Below, piece after piece: positions 55,166 through 62,699 of a DNA stretch of 64,000 nt. The stretch is from the NCBI GenBank assembly GCA_050298535.1, contig JBNKUI010000040.1, forward strand, positions 1-64,000, in the 5' to 3' direction. The position numbers were made by a program, and so were the translations under genes. Source of the stretch: JABDMH01 sp050298535 (GTDB lineage Bacteria; Bacteroidota; Bacteroidia; Chitinophagales; Saprospiraceae). The notes beneath the pieces are model-generated. The model made no database searches. It was given only the letters and a program-made list of their open reading frames with translations, and was not told where the DNA came from. Within the stretch, counting starts at the first letter, position 1; each line of letters starts with the position of its first letter.

Positions 55166-56407
55166 TTAATAATGAGCTGTCAATACAAGGCGAAATGTGC
55201 CTTGTGTTTTATTCCATGGCTTACTGTCTACTTGTTGTGTGGAAACTGCCACTCTAGCCAAGAAAGAGCTGGATATATGATAACCAATTGCGATTGAATG
55301 CCGCATCACATTGTTATCCCAATGTTGAGAGGTACTGCCATCAAACTTACCAAAACCCAGATAGTCAATTCTATATGCCACGTAGCTCCCTTGTATTTTT
55401 GGGACCTCATATTTTATATCTAAATAGGAGCTTACATTACTCAGCTTCAAGGGATGATCACTTTGGCTTATTATAAAGGAGTTTGTTTCATCATTGAAGT
55501 GAGGTACCTGATAGAAGGCACCAATAACTTCACCTGAAAACTCAAAAAACCCCGATCCTAACTTAAAATCTGTGCCTACAAGAGATTGGGTGTAGCTTGC
55601 CAAATCCTCCAACTGGTCGCTGAATTCTGACTTTTGCATAAAGGTTCCACGGCTGAAGGATATTCCTTGTTCCCAAAAGTAGGTTGGACGGATTTTCAAT
55701 TTACTTACTACACCAACTTGTATTGGCTTCCTCAATCTCCCGGTTACATTAGATGCACCATTGACCACAGCAATTTTCCAATTCACCTTGCCAGGATTGA
55801 TATTCCAACTTAGCATAGCACCAGCCGTATAACCACCGTAATACAAACCTGAAGACCCCCATTGCACTTCATTGTCAACAATCACTTTTGACACATCACC
55901 CATGTCGGTCAAATATCCAATTTTGGGTGAAATATTCGTATAGTAAGAGTACGCCAATGGAAGTCCTACAAAGTTCCGTTCCGTCGATAGCTGTTTCTCG
56001 TTAAATGATCCAAAGGGATTGATAAATTGTCCAATAGTAATTCCAATTTTCCGTTTATTGGATAACCATTGTAGATTTAGTTGAGGTAGAGAAAAATTCT
56101 TCAGTTTTTGTCCTTTTTCCCGATCCAATAATAATCGAACATTAAATGTCCAGTTGTTGTGAGTCAATTGTCCAATCAAATTCAATTGACTCAAACCCAT
56201 TCGAAAATTGCTATTATCCTGATCAATTTCATTGTAGTAGTAATGCGATTTTTCACCGGCCTTAGAGACTTCAAGATCTGCAATCGCATTATATTTTAAC
56301 ACGGTCTGAGTATATAAGCAATGAGGATTTGAAAATATTAAGCACACGATCAGGAATGTGATTGCATTACTTATTTGTATTCCCCGTTTTTTGGCCATCT
56401 CATACAT
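55166..56407 (-). CDS. Outer-membrane beta-barrel (porin-like) protein
   Basis: Probable outer-membrane protein of about 413 residues from the ATG giving MYEMAKKRG, which lies one base after the preceding TAG. A signal peptide ends near LYTQ. The body has alternating hydrophobic strands with turns (NLIGQLTHNNWTFNVRLLLDR, YVAYRIDYLGFGKFDG) and ends in an aromatic/hydrophobic strand (RLVLTAHY), as barrels do. The family is a Bacteroidota porin-like group of unknown substrate. It is the second gene of the cupredoxin/porin/kinase/regulator operon, adjoining both neighbours without gaps. Confidence 0.75.
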   Translation of the reverse strand: MYEMAKKRGIQISNAITFLIVCLIFSNPHCLYTQTVLKYNAIADLEVSKAGEKSHYYYNEIDQDNSNFRMGLSQLNLIGQLTHNNWTFNVRLLLDREKGQKLKNFSLPQLNLQWLSNKRKIGITIGQFINPFGSFNEKQLSTERNFVGLPLAYSYYTNISPKIGYLTDMGDVSKVIVDNEVQWGSSGLYYGGYTAGAMLSWNINPGKVNWKIAVVNGASNVTGRLRKPIQVGVVSKLKIRPTYFWEQGISFSRGTFMQKSEFSDQLEDLASYTQSLVGTDFKLGSGFFEFSGEVIGAFYQVPHFNDETNSFIISQSDHPLKLSNVSSYLDIKYEVPKIQGSYVAYRIDYLGFGKFDGSTSQHWDNNVMRHSIAIGYHISSSFLARVAVSTQQVDSKPWNKTQGTFRLVLTAHY

Positions 56408-56408
56408 T

Positions 56409-57134
56409 CTAAGCCTTGTCAGACAGGTTATACTTAAGCTCAAAAACTTTTCCACCCTGAATGCTAATCTCTTCTCTCATGTCATTGCAGGTAGGATGAA
56501 ATATCTCTAACCTGTATTTTCCATCGGGAAGATTCTTCAGGGAGAACGTTCCATCATCATTCATACGACAAAAATATGGAGTGTCAAAAGAAAGAATCTT
56601 GGCGTTCATATGATCATGGATATCACATGTCAAATCGATGACACCTGTTCTCTTGATCTTGATACTATAGGATATGCCTGGAGCCCGTCTGCCGATGCTG
56701 AACCGTGATTTTTGTGTATAGGATTGTACATTGTGGAAGAATTCATCTTCATTCAAAAAGGAGACTTTAGAGCCAACAACAATTGGCAAGACATTAGGGA
56801 TAAATGTTTGTTGGCTTTGTGAAATATAAGCATCTTCTGTAAGCTCTAATGGCGGTTCAAAATCAAGTGGATGAAGACTAATAATTACATTTCTATTGGG
56901 TTTGGCCATGGGGTCATCAGAGTGCATTATTTCCGTGCCATCTTTGTTATAGCCACTTCCCTTCACAATGATATCCTGACAGTTTGAGATGGTAATCCTA
57001 CCTCTGACTTCATTATCGCCCTGGATCGGAGCAGGTAGATAAGTAGATATGGAAGAAATAAGGCAGAAAAGAAACATCATTATTTGCTGGTGTCGAACTA
57101 CTTTATCTATCTGAAGATCATGATGTAATCTCAT
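56409..57134 (-). CDS. Cupredoxin-domain secreted protein
   Basis: Secreted protein of 241 residues with a signal-like helix near 18-32. The central domain is a type I copper cupredoxin: His134 (EFFHNV), Cys170, His173 and Met176 in LTCDIHDHMNA give the H, C-x2-H-x2-M ligand set. A carboxypeptidase-regulatory-like beta domain (about 195-235, DGTFSLKNLPDGKYRLEIF) follows. It resembles methylamine-utilisation-type and other electron-transfer cupredoxins. It is the first gene of the operon with the barrel protein, TPR kinase and regulator. An electron carrier or copper sensor in the envelope are both plausible. Confidence 0.8.
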   Translation of the reverse strand: MRLHHDLQIDKVVRHQQIMMFLFCLISSISTYLPAPIQGDNEVRGRITISNCQDIIVKGSGYNKDGTEIMHSDDPMAKPNRNVIISLHPLDFEPPLELTEDAYISQSQQTFIPNVLPIVVGSKVSFLNEDEFFHNVQSYTQKSRFSIGRRAPGISYSIKIKRTGVIDLTCDIHDHMNAKILSFDTPYFCRMNDDGTFSLKNLPDGKYRLEIFHPTCNDMREEISIQGGKVFELKYNLSDKA

Positions 57135-57417
57135 AATTTTGCTGCGTTTAAGAAGTAATCTTCTGCTCTGGGTGAAGGAGGAGAAATCCTTGAAAGATAA
57201 TACTTTAAGTCAAGCTCGCAAACTTTAAAATTCCATTAGCAAGACTCTCTAGAACCAGGAATAGGGCTTCGAAAACAGACCATTCAGGTAGCCTCAGAGT
57301 ATTATCCAAATATTCTATTTCCAACCCACTTTTATTTGAATTAATTCTCTCCCCCTCATAAATGAGGATATTGTCACAACCCTCAATTAGGTGGATTTCT
57401 GCGGCTGCAATATCATG

Positions 57418-57425
57418 CATCTTTG
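57418..57425 (+). promoter_or_regulatory. Candidate Bacteroidota -7 promoter box
   Basis: CATCTTTG lies 40 bases before the start of the basic secreted protein, matching the position and flanking TA-rich sequence of the box before the jacalin-like gene. One mismatch from TAnnTTTG; no clear -33 element. Confidence 0.3.
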
Positions 57426-57464
57426 TATTGTAAATTTTTTCTAACTACACAAAATAATTTTAAA

Positions 57465-57995
57465 ATGAAAAATGTAATTATTCTATTTGTTTCTTTATTT
57501 ACTATGGTAAGTTTTAATGCAAATGCCCAGCTTGGATTTGTTAAGAAAGTGGCTAAAAAGGCCAAAAGTATCACAGTTAAAACAGCGAAAAAGGCAGGCA
57601 ATGCCACTAAAGTTGCTGGTGAAGGAATTATCAAGGGTGCCAGTAAAGTGGGTCAAGTGGGTGCAACAGGAGTGTTGACGGCTGGCCAATATGGCGTAAA
57701 TGGAGTCAGAACCGTGGGAAAGGGAGCAAAAGCATTTGCTGACGGCAGTGTCAGAGGAGCCACGAATTTGGTCAATAGTAGTGTGGGAAAGGCTGTCGTC
57801 AGGAGTGTTTCTGCCCCCGCGAAATCACTCTACAATACGACCAATGTGGTTCGAGGGAAGTCCGGGGTGAATTCCATTTACAGACCCTATAAAGATGCTT
57901 TCAAGGGAAATGTCAAGGCAGCTACTTCTGCGGTCAGAACTGTGACGACACCACAGCGGGAATTGCTACGTAGAGCTAGAAAGATCGTAAATTAA
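57465..57995 (+). CDS. Basic Lys/Ala/Gly-rich secreted protein
   Basis: Secreted protein of about 176 residues from the ATG giving MKNVIIL, with a signal peptide ending near NANAQ. The mature part is strongly basic and lacks cysteine. It reads as a chain of related short blocks (KKVAKKAKS, KTAKKAGNATKVAGEG, KGASKVGQVGATG, VGKGAKAFADG, RGATNLVNSS). These may form amphipathic helices and bind anionic polymers or membranes. No family recognised. A hairpin with a T-rich tail follows the stop. Confidence 0.7.
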   Translation: MKNVIILFVSLFTMVSFNANAQLGFVKKVAKKAKSITVKTAKKAGNATKVAGEGIIKGASKVGQVGATGVLTAGQYGVNGVRTVGKGAKAFADGSVRGATNLVNSSVGKAVVRSVSAPAKSLYNTTNVVRGKSGVNSIYRPYKDAFKGNVKAATSAVRTVTTPQRELLRRARKIVN

Positions 57996-58027
57996 ATGCT
58001 TTTGATTATATGGCCCGTTGTAAGAAG

Positions 58028-58087
58028 TGATGTATAATTGGTGGATAATCCCAAAATATGGTCGTCTACTAATTATACATCATTTTT
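58028..58087 (+). terminator. Terminator-like hairpin after the basic protein gene
   Basis: TGATGTATAATT (58028-58039) and AATTATACATCA (58071-58082) are perfect 12-base inverted arms, with a 31-base loop that can pair partly, followed by TTTTTATTT. It resembles an intrinsic terminator with an AT-rich stem and may work in both directions. Confidence 0.65.
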
Positions 58088-58284
58088 ATTTACGGAAGCA
58101 ATTGTACGGCAACATTGTTTTATCACCTTGATTGACTGCAGTTCCAAGATCGAATCAATAACCTCTCTACAACTACGCGTTTTGGTCTTTCATATTTCAT
58201 ACAATGAGTAGTTTCGAAGCTGATTCTAACCCAGACAAGGAATCGCTCAGCCTAGATCCTAAAGATCCAGCTTCATTTTCGACC

Positions 58285-58548
58285 CTATGATCTTAGTAGT
58301 ATACAATTTCTGATCTGTGGATTTGAGCCTATGATGTGGCTTGTACCGAAGAGGGTTTCCCAGGTGATTCCACCATCTTCAGAAATTAATAGATCCCAAT
58401 TCTCGGTGTTATGCGGTACCGTAGTAAACCATTCGATTTCAAGAGTATTATTGGAAATAAAGGATTCCCCTCCTGAGGATATACAAGTTCAACATGTGCT
58501 TGCAGACCCGTATAGAATAATGAATGTGAAACTCAACAGTCTTTTCAA
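58285..58548 (-). pseudogene. Degraded secreted Asp-box protein remnant
   Basis: Reading the minus strand from a TTG at 58548 gives a signal-like helix (LKRLLSFTFIILYGSASTC), an in-frame TGA at 58489-58491, and then a peptide containing EIEWFTTVPHNTENWDLLISEDGGITWETLF, quoted here only by its motifs: an IEW strand and the Asp-box SEDGGITW. A TAG at 58285 ends it. Asp-box (S-x-D-x-G-x-T-W) repeats occur in secreted sialidase-like and T9SS-type proteins. The short length, internal stop and lack of the rest of a propeller indicate a remnant. Confidence is moderate, because it rests on a single motif. Confidence 0.45.
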
Positions 58549-58667
58549 ATTAAAGAGTGTGATTTCGAAGGGAAAGAGATCAGTGTGTGGGACGCCTTAA
58601 ATTTATAGCGTTGATTCACATGATATATTTTTTTCCTTGACCAACTTCCATCAAAATAGATTCCAAT

Positions 58668-59375
58668 TCAAACCTCGACTATATTGGGATTGTCCGGCTG
58701 ATTCTTAAGAAGATGGGAAGCAAAGTTGAACCACTTTGGAACACGATCTAGTATCCAGCCATCTGAGGTAATGACAACGGCGCTACTAGCTGCTAAAATT
58801 TTATCGGGGTCAGTTACTAGTTCCACTTCCCAATTGAACTGGTTCTTTTCAGCTATCTCAAGGAGTTTTATTTTTAGTCTACCGCTATTCGAAACGGGTC
58901 GGTCAAAGTACCATTTGACGGATCGAATCTCGAGAGCTTTTAAGGTATCTCCTACCAGCACGATGGCATTTTCTGTTTTTACTACTCTCTTATACGATCC
59001 ATGGACACTCGATATATCCCTGTAAAGTCCATCTCTACCCTTGAAGATATAGGCACCCGAAAGTAGACTTTCCATGAGTATTAACAGATTAAATCCATCG
59101 ATTTCTATTACTTTATTCTTGAGAGAATCCGCTTCGCAAGTTGCTTCTGCTCTTTTGGCCACTTGTTGGTCGCTGCAACTGATTCTTACAATGGCTTTCC
59201 TTTGCCGTTTATTGAGTTTATACCGATCACCAACGACTTGGATGGCAGAGTTCTCGGCATATCCTCTGGTATAAAGGTAACAGAGGTCATCCACCGCTTG
59301 CTTAAAAACCGGATGCCATCGTGGCCCAAACCATTTATCATCGTTCGGTTGTTTTCCCCTGTTTCTCGCTGTCAA
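58668..59375 (-). CDS. DUF434 family protein
   Basis: Cytoplasmic protein of 235 residues that matches DUF434 (KWFGPRWHPVFKQAVDDLCYLYTRGY, VGDRYKLNKRQRKAIVRIS) followed by a DUF5616-like region. The family is widespread and uncharacterised. Charge and strand-helix pattern hint at nucleotide or nucleic-acid chemistry, but no catalytic motif is safe. The start is TTG, because no ATG lies in frame before the upstream stop. It is downstream of marC on the same strand, about 126 bases away. Confidence 0.8.
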   Translation of the reverse strand: MTARNRGKQPNDDKWFGPRWHPVFKQAVDDLCYLYTRGYAENSAIQVVGDRYKLNKRQRKAIVRISCSDQQVAKRAEATCEADSLKNKVIEIDGFNLLILMESLLSGAYIFKGRDGLYRDISSVHGSYKRVVKTENAIVLVGDTLKALEIRSVKWYFDRPVSNSGRLKIKLLEIAEKNQFNWEVELVTDPDKILAASSAVVITSDGWILDRVPKWFNFASHLLKNQPDNPNIVEV

Positions 59376-59501
59376 AAGATGCTTATTAAAGGTCTCCCGT
59401 ATGGTGCAGAGTAGTAGATCTAGCGAAGCGAATGTAGGTATTTACGGATCAAATAATTGTACTTACTTCGATAATTAATTGATTTGGCTCAAAGAATGGA
59501 T

Positions 59502-60134
59502 TCAGTTTATCATCTTTCTAACAAAGGGCTCCAGACCGCTAAAAAAGAACTCAATCGCAATGACCATAACTACCAGTCCCATAAGTCTTATCAGGACATT
59601 AAGGCCTGTTTCTCCCAGCGCTTTTATGATTCGAGAGGAACTCAATAAAATGAGGTAGGTGATCGACATTACAATAAAGATCATAACCATAAGGATAACC
59701 TTTAGCTGAATGGAGTTGGCATCTTCCATTAATACGATAGCATTGGTCAGAGCACCTGGTCCACAAATCATAGGGATGGCTAGCGGCGTGACGGAAATAT
59801 CATTTACATACGTCTTGATTTCGTCCTCTCGCACTTTCACTTTTCCGAGTCTGGCTTGCAGCATATCCATGCCCATCAGGAAGAAAATGACACCTCCTGC
59901 TATCCTAAAGCTATCGACAGATATTCCAAAGAAGTTGAAGAGAACCTGTCCTGAGAAGGAAAATAGAACAATAGTGATAAAGGAAACGGTGGCTGCTTTT
60001 TTTGCGGTGGCGATCCGATGAGACGAATCCAACTCTGCAGTCATCGTCATAAAAATGGGCATTACTCCCATGGGATTAATTAAGGTAAAGAAGGATGTGA
60101 ATGCCAATAGTCCAAAATTAATTACTTCTGACAT
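59502..60134 (-). CDS. MarC family integral membrane protein
   Basis: Membrane protein of 210 residues with about six helices, beginning with FTSFFTLINPMGVMPIF and containing ISVTPLAIPMICGPGALTNAI, both typical of MarC/NAAT proteins. Despite the name, a role in multiple antibiotic resistance is not supported for the family; some archaeal members transport amino acids. Its first 17 bases overlap the end of the PLP-enzyme gene, so the two are translationally coupled. This hints at an amino acid link. Confidence 0.93.
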   Translation of the reverse strand: MSEVINFGLLAFTSFFTLINPMGVMPIFMTMTAELDSSHRIATAKKAATVSFITIVLFSFSGQVLFNFFGISVDSFRIAGGVIFFLMGMDMLQARLGKVKVREDEIKTYVNDISVTPLAIPMICGPGALTNAIVLMEDANSIQLKVILMVMIFIVMSITYLILLSSSRIIKALGETGLNVLIRLMGLVVMVIAIEFFFSGLEPFVRKMIN

Positions 60135-61401
60135 GACTTAGTGCTTTTTTACTCTTGATTGTATTTAAACCCTGGTTTAAATCCCAAATCAGATCCCGAC
60201 TGTTTTCTAATCCTACAGAAAGTCGTACAAGATTTTCTCTAATCCCCATACTGAGTTTTAGTTCGGGACAAACTCCGGCATGCGTCATAGAAGCCGGATG
60301 CTGCACAAGACTTTCTGTACTTCCCAGACTCACTGCAAGCTTGATTAATTGAAGTTGGTTCAAGAATTTAAAAGTCTCGATTTCAGACCCCTTGATATAG
60401 AAGGAAATCATGGCTCCCGCTGAGTTGTATTGTTTTTTAAATATTCGATATGATGTAGATGATTTATCAATGTTCCCTAAATAGCAGACTTTTTCTACAG
60501 CAGGATGAGAATCTAAAAAACTGGCGATGTCACTGGCATTCCTTGCCTGTTGTTCCATCCTGATTTTTAGGGTTTCCAGACTTCTGAGCAATAGCCAGCA
60601 AGTATGTGGACTTGGCATATTTCCAAAAAAGGTACGGAGAGTTTTTACTCGCTTGATCAATTTGGAGCTACCCAGGACTGCTCCTGCGATTACATCACTA
60701 TGCCCTCCAATATATTTCGTGGCAGAATAGATCACAAGATCGGCACCATGCTGCAGTGGATGAGACCATAGTGGCCCCATAAAGGTGTTGTCTACCGATA
60801 TTTTAATTTCTTTTTCGGGCGAACTGAAATAATTCGCGATTTCCCGGCACATTCTTATATCGACTAATTCATTAGTGGGATTGCAAGGAGTCTCAATATA
60901 AATATGACTCAGTCGGTTTGCATTTCCTGTAGCCTCTATTAGTTGCATTATCTCCCACTGAGTTTGATGGGGATGAAATCCAATTGATTGCACTCCAATC
61001 TTTTTAAGAAAATGATCTATAAAATGATGCGTCCCACCATAAGTCGGAGAACTATATAATAGTAGATCCCCCGGCGAAAGGAACTCCAGAAGTGTCGTAC
61101 TGATGGCTGACATTCCACTTTCGAAAACTGCACAATCATCCGCCTTATCCCAAAGACAAAGACGAGTTTCAAGGATCTCCAGATTAGGATTGTTGATTCT
61201 ACTATAAATCAGTCCAGGTTTTTCCAGGTGTTTCTTTTCTCTTAATCCATATGCCAGTTCAAAAAAAGATTTTCCCTCTTCTGCTGTTTTAAAAGTGAAA
61301 GTGGAAGTTAAGAATAGGGGAGGCTTTGCGGCTCCTTCCGACCATTCGGGCTTGTAGCCATGCGTCATCATCAAACTCTCTGGAGATAGAAAATCTTTCA
61401 T
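60118..61401 (-). CDS. Cys/Met metabolism PLP-dependent enzyme
   Basis: PLP enzyme of 427 residues of the trans-sulfuration fold (cystathionine gamma-synthase, methionine gamma-lyase, O-acetylhomoserine sulfhydrylase). The PLP lysine lies in SATKYIGGHSD, DNTFMGPLWSHPL supplies the aspartate that pairs with the cofactor, and YSRINNPN is the active-site Tyr/Arg loop. FESGMSAISTTLL is the phosphate-binding segment. The exact reaction is not distinguishable by eye; methionine gamma-lyase or cystathionine gamma-synthase are most likely. It is divergent from an Lrp-type regulator gene that probably controls it and overlaps marC. Confidence 0.93.
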   Translation of the reverse strand: MKDFLSPESLMMTHGYKPEWSEGAAKPPLFLTSTFTFKTAEEGKSFFELAYGLREKKHLEKPGLIYSRINNPNLEILETRLCLWDKADDCAVFESGMSAISTTLLEFLSPGDLLLYSSPTYGGTHHFIDHFLKKIGVQSIGFHPHQTQWEIMQLIEATGNANRLSHIYIETPCNPTNELVDIRMCREIANYFSSPEKEIKISVDNTFMGPLWSHPLQHGADLVIYSATKYIGGHSDVIAGAVLGSSKLIKRVKTLRTFFGNMPSPHTCWLLLRSLETLKIRMEQQARNASDIASFLDSHPAVEKVCYLGNIDKSSTSYRIFKKQYNSAGAMISFYIKGSEIETFKFLNQLQLIKLAVSLGSTESLVQHPASMTHAGVCPELKLSMGIRENLVRLSVGLENSRDLIWDLNQGLNTIKSKKALSHVRSN

Positions 61402-61464
61402 TCGATTGTCATTTGAATTATTTGGTAAAATTACATATTGTGGGAATGTGTATTAGTTTATTGT

Positions 61465-61474
61465 AATAATTCCT
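61465..61474. promoter_or_regulatory. Inverted repeat in Lrp/PLP intergenic region
   Basis: AATAATTCCT here is the inverted complement of AGGAATTATT at 61544-61553 near the Lrp-type start. The two could be paired operator half-sites of the regulator in the divergent region. Confidence 0.35.
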
Positions 61475-61543
61475 ATAAAATTCCTTAAATATGTATCATA
61501 GAAGGAAAATGTGGGTTAGTTCGAATGTTAGATAATCTTAAAC

Positions 61544-61556
61544 AGGAATTATTCCT
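61544..61556. promoter_or_regulatory. Palindrome overlapping the Lrp-type gene ribosome site
   Basis: AGGAATTATTCCT is a perfect palindrome apart from its central base, ending directly before the ATG of the Lrp-type gene. Its AGGA also serves as a possible Shine-Dalgarno. It is a candidate auto-regulatory operator. Confidence 0.45.
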
Positions 61557-62021
61557 ATGATAAAGCTAGATGCGATAGACAAGCGCTTGCTGGAACTGCT
61601 GCAACGAGACTCGAAGGCTAATATCAAAGAAGTCGCTGCTCAATTGAATATGACCAAAACTCCGATATACGAACGCATAAAAAGGTACGATCGAGAAGGG
61701 ATCATTGAGAGATACGTGGCGGTACTTAACCGCAAGGTAGTAGATACCTCCATGGTGGTGTTTTGTTCCGTATCATTGGAAAGTCAGAAATTGGAGGAAA
61801 TTGAAAAGTTTAGTGAGGCTATCGAGAATATACCGGAAGTGATGGAATGCTATCTGATGGGAGGTGCCAATGACTTTTTGCTAAAAGTGGTCGTTTCAGA
61901 CTTGAATGCATATCATCAATTTTCTTCAGGTAAGTTGGCTGCCTTACCGAATGTAGCACAGATCAAGAGTACATTTGTCTTAAATGAAATTAAGCGTTCG
62001 ACTGTTTTTCCATTAGGATGA
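61557..62021 (+). CDS. Lrp/AsnC-family transcriptional regulator
   Basis: Regulator of 154 residues. The N-terminal HTH reads IDKRLLELLQRDSKANIKEVAAQLNMTKTPIYERIKRY, the family standard. The C-terminal half (VMECYLMGGANDFLLKVVVSD) is the RAM amino-acid-binding domain. It probably responds to an amino acid and regulates the divergent Cys/Met PLP gene. The palindrome before its start suggests autoregulation. The effector is unknown. Confidence 0.95.
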   Translation: MIKLDAIDKRLLELLQRDSKANIKEVAAQLNMTKTPIYERIKRYDREGIIERYVAVLNRKVVDTSMVVFCSVSLESQKLEEIEKFSEAIENIPEVMECYLMGGANDFLLKVVVSDLNAYHQFSSGKLAALPNVAQIKSTFVLNEIKRSTVFPLG

Positions 62022-62036
62022 TGTAATGCCGTGTGA

Positions 62037-62591
62037 TTTTGGGTTACCCATTCCATATTATCCTATACATATAGTAATAGTGAATTTGATGATTTAAAGG
62101 GTAGGTCAATCCCGTCTACCTGCGATACCCGGCACATAGCCAATGTGCTGGCAGGAAAGCGATTTATTAAGAAAAGGCAATTGGGAATTAATCTGAGATA
62201 CCAATCTGCACCTCCGTTTACCCCGTTCGACCTCGCCACCAGCTACCTGGTTCACGTTTGGAATTTAAATAGAGAAGGTATACGAGACTTTTCCCAACTC
62301 AATTCTCTTCGAGGCAAGCCAACCCTATTTATCGATGTGCGTGCCGACAAGACGTGGGATCTTCCCTGGGGAAAATTGACATTTTACCTGGATCTTGAAA
62401 ATATTTTGGCTGATGCCGACAGTCAGCAGGTCCTAGTTTTGGATAAGACGGATACCAATGGAAATCCCAGCAGTGAGCCGGTGATTTTGAATCCTCAGGA
62501 TGGACTGGGTGTACAACGCTATAAGCTCAAAGAAATCCGTAACGCAGAAGGTGTATTGATCCCTACGTTCGGGTTGATTCTGGATTTTTAA
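62037..62591 (+). pseudogene. Truncated TonB-dependent receptor C-terminus
   Basis: An open frame runs from a TGA at 62034-62036 to a stop at 62589-62591 and encodes about 184 residues. It has the pattern of the last strands of a TonB-dependent receptor: SYTYSNSEFDD, TRHIANVLAGKRF, GINLRYQSAPPFTPFDL, LTFYLDLENI and a final LIPTFGLILDF strand. Nothing upstream encodes the plug or the first barrel strands; the Lrp-type gene ends only 15 bases before. It is a 5'-deleted remnant. A GTG at 62145 could begin a shorter product, but it would not make a functional receptor. Confidence 0.75.
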
Positions 62592-62699
62592 TTCCGTCCA
62601 TGAATACCAGCGATTGAATGTTGGCGCTGCTGAAAAGTGTATTACTCCTTTTTGGTTATTCCCGTACTCTGCTTTTCTGACTTGAGTGACTTCACATAC

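Noticed and set aside
58331..58600. 89-codon plus-strand frame in the intergenic region
   Set aside because: The minus strand here encodes the recognisable Asp-box peptide; the plus frame is its shadow.
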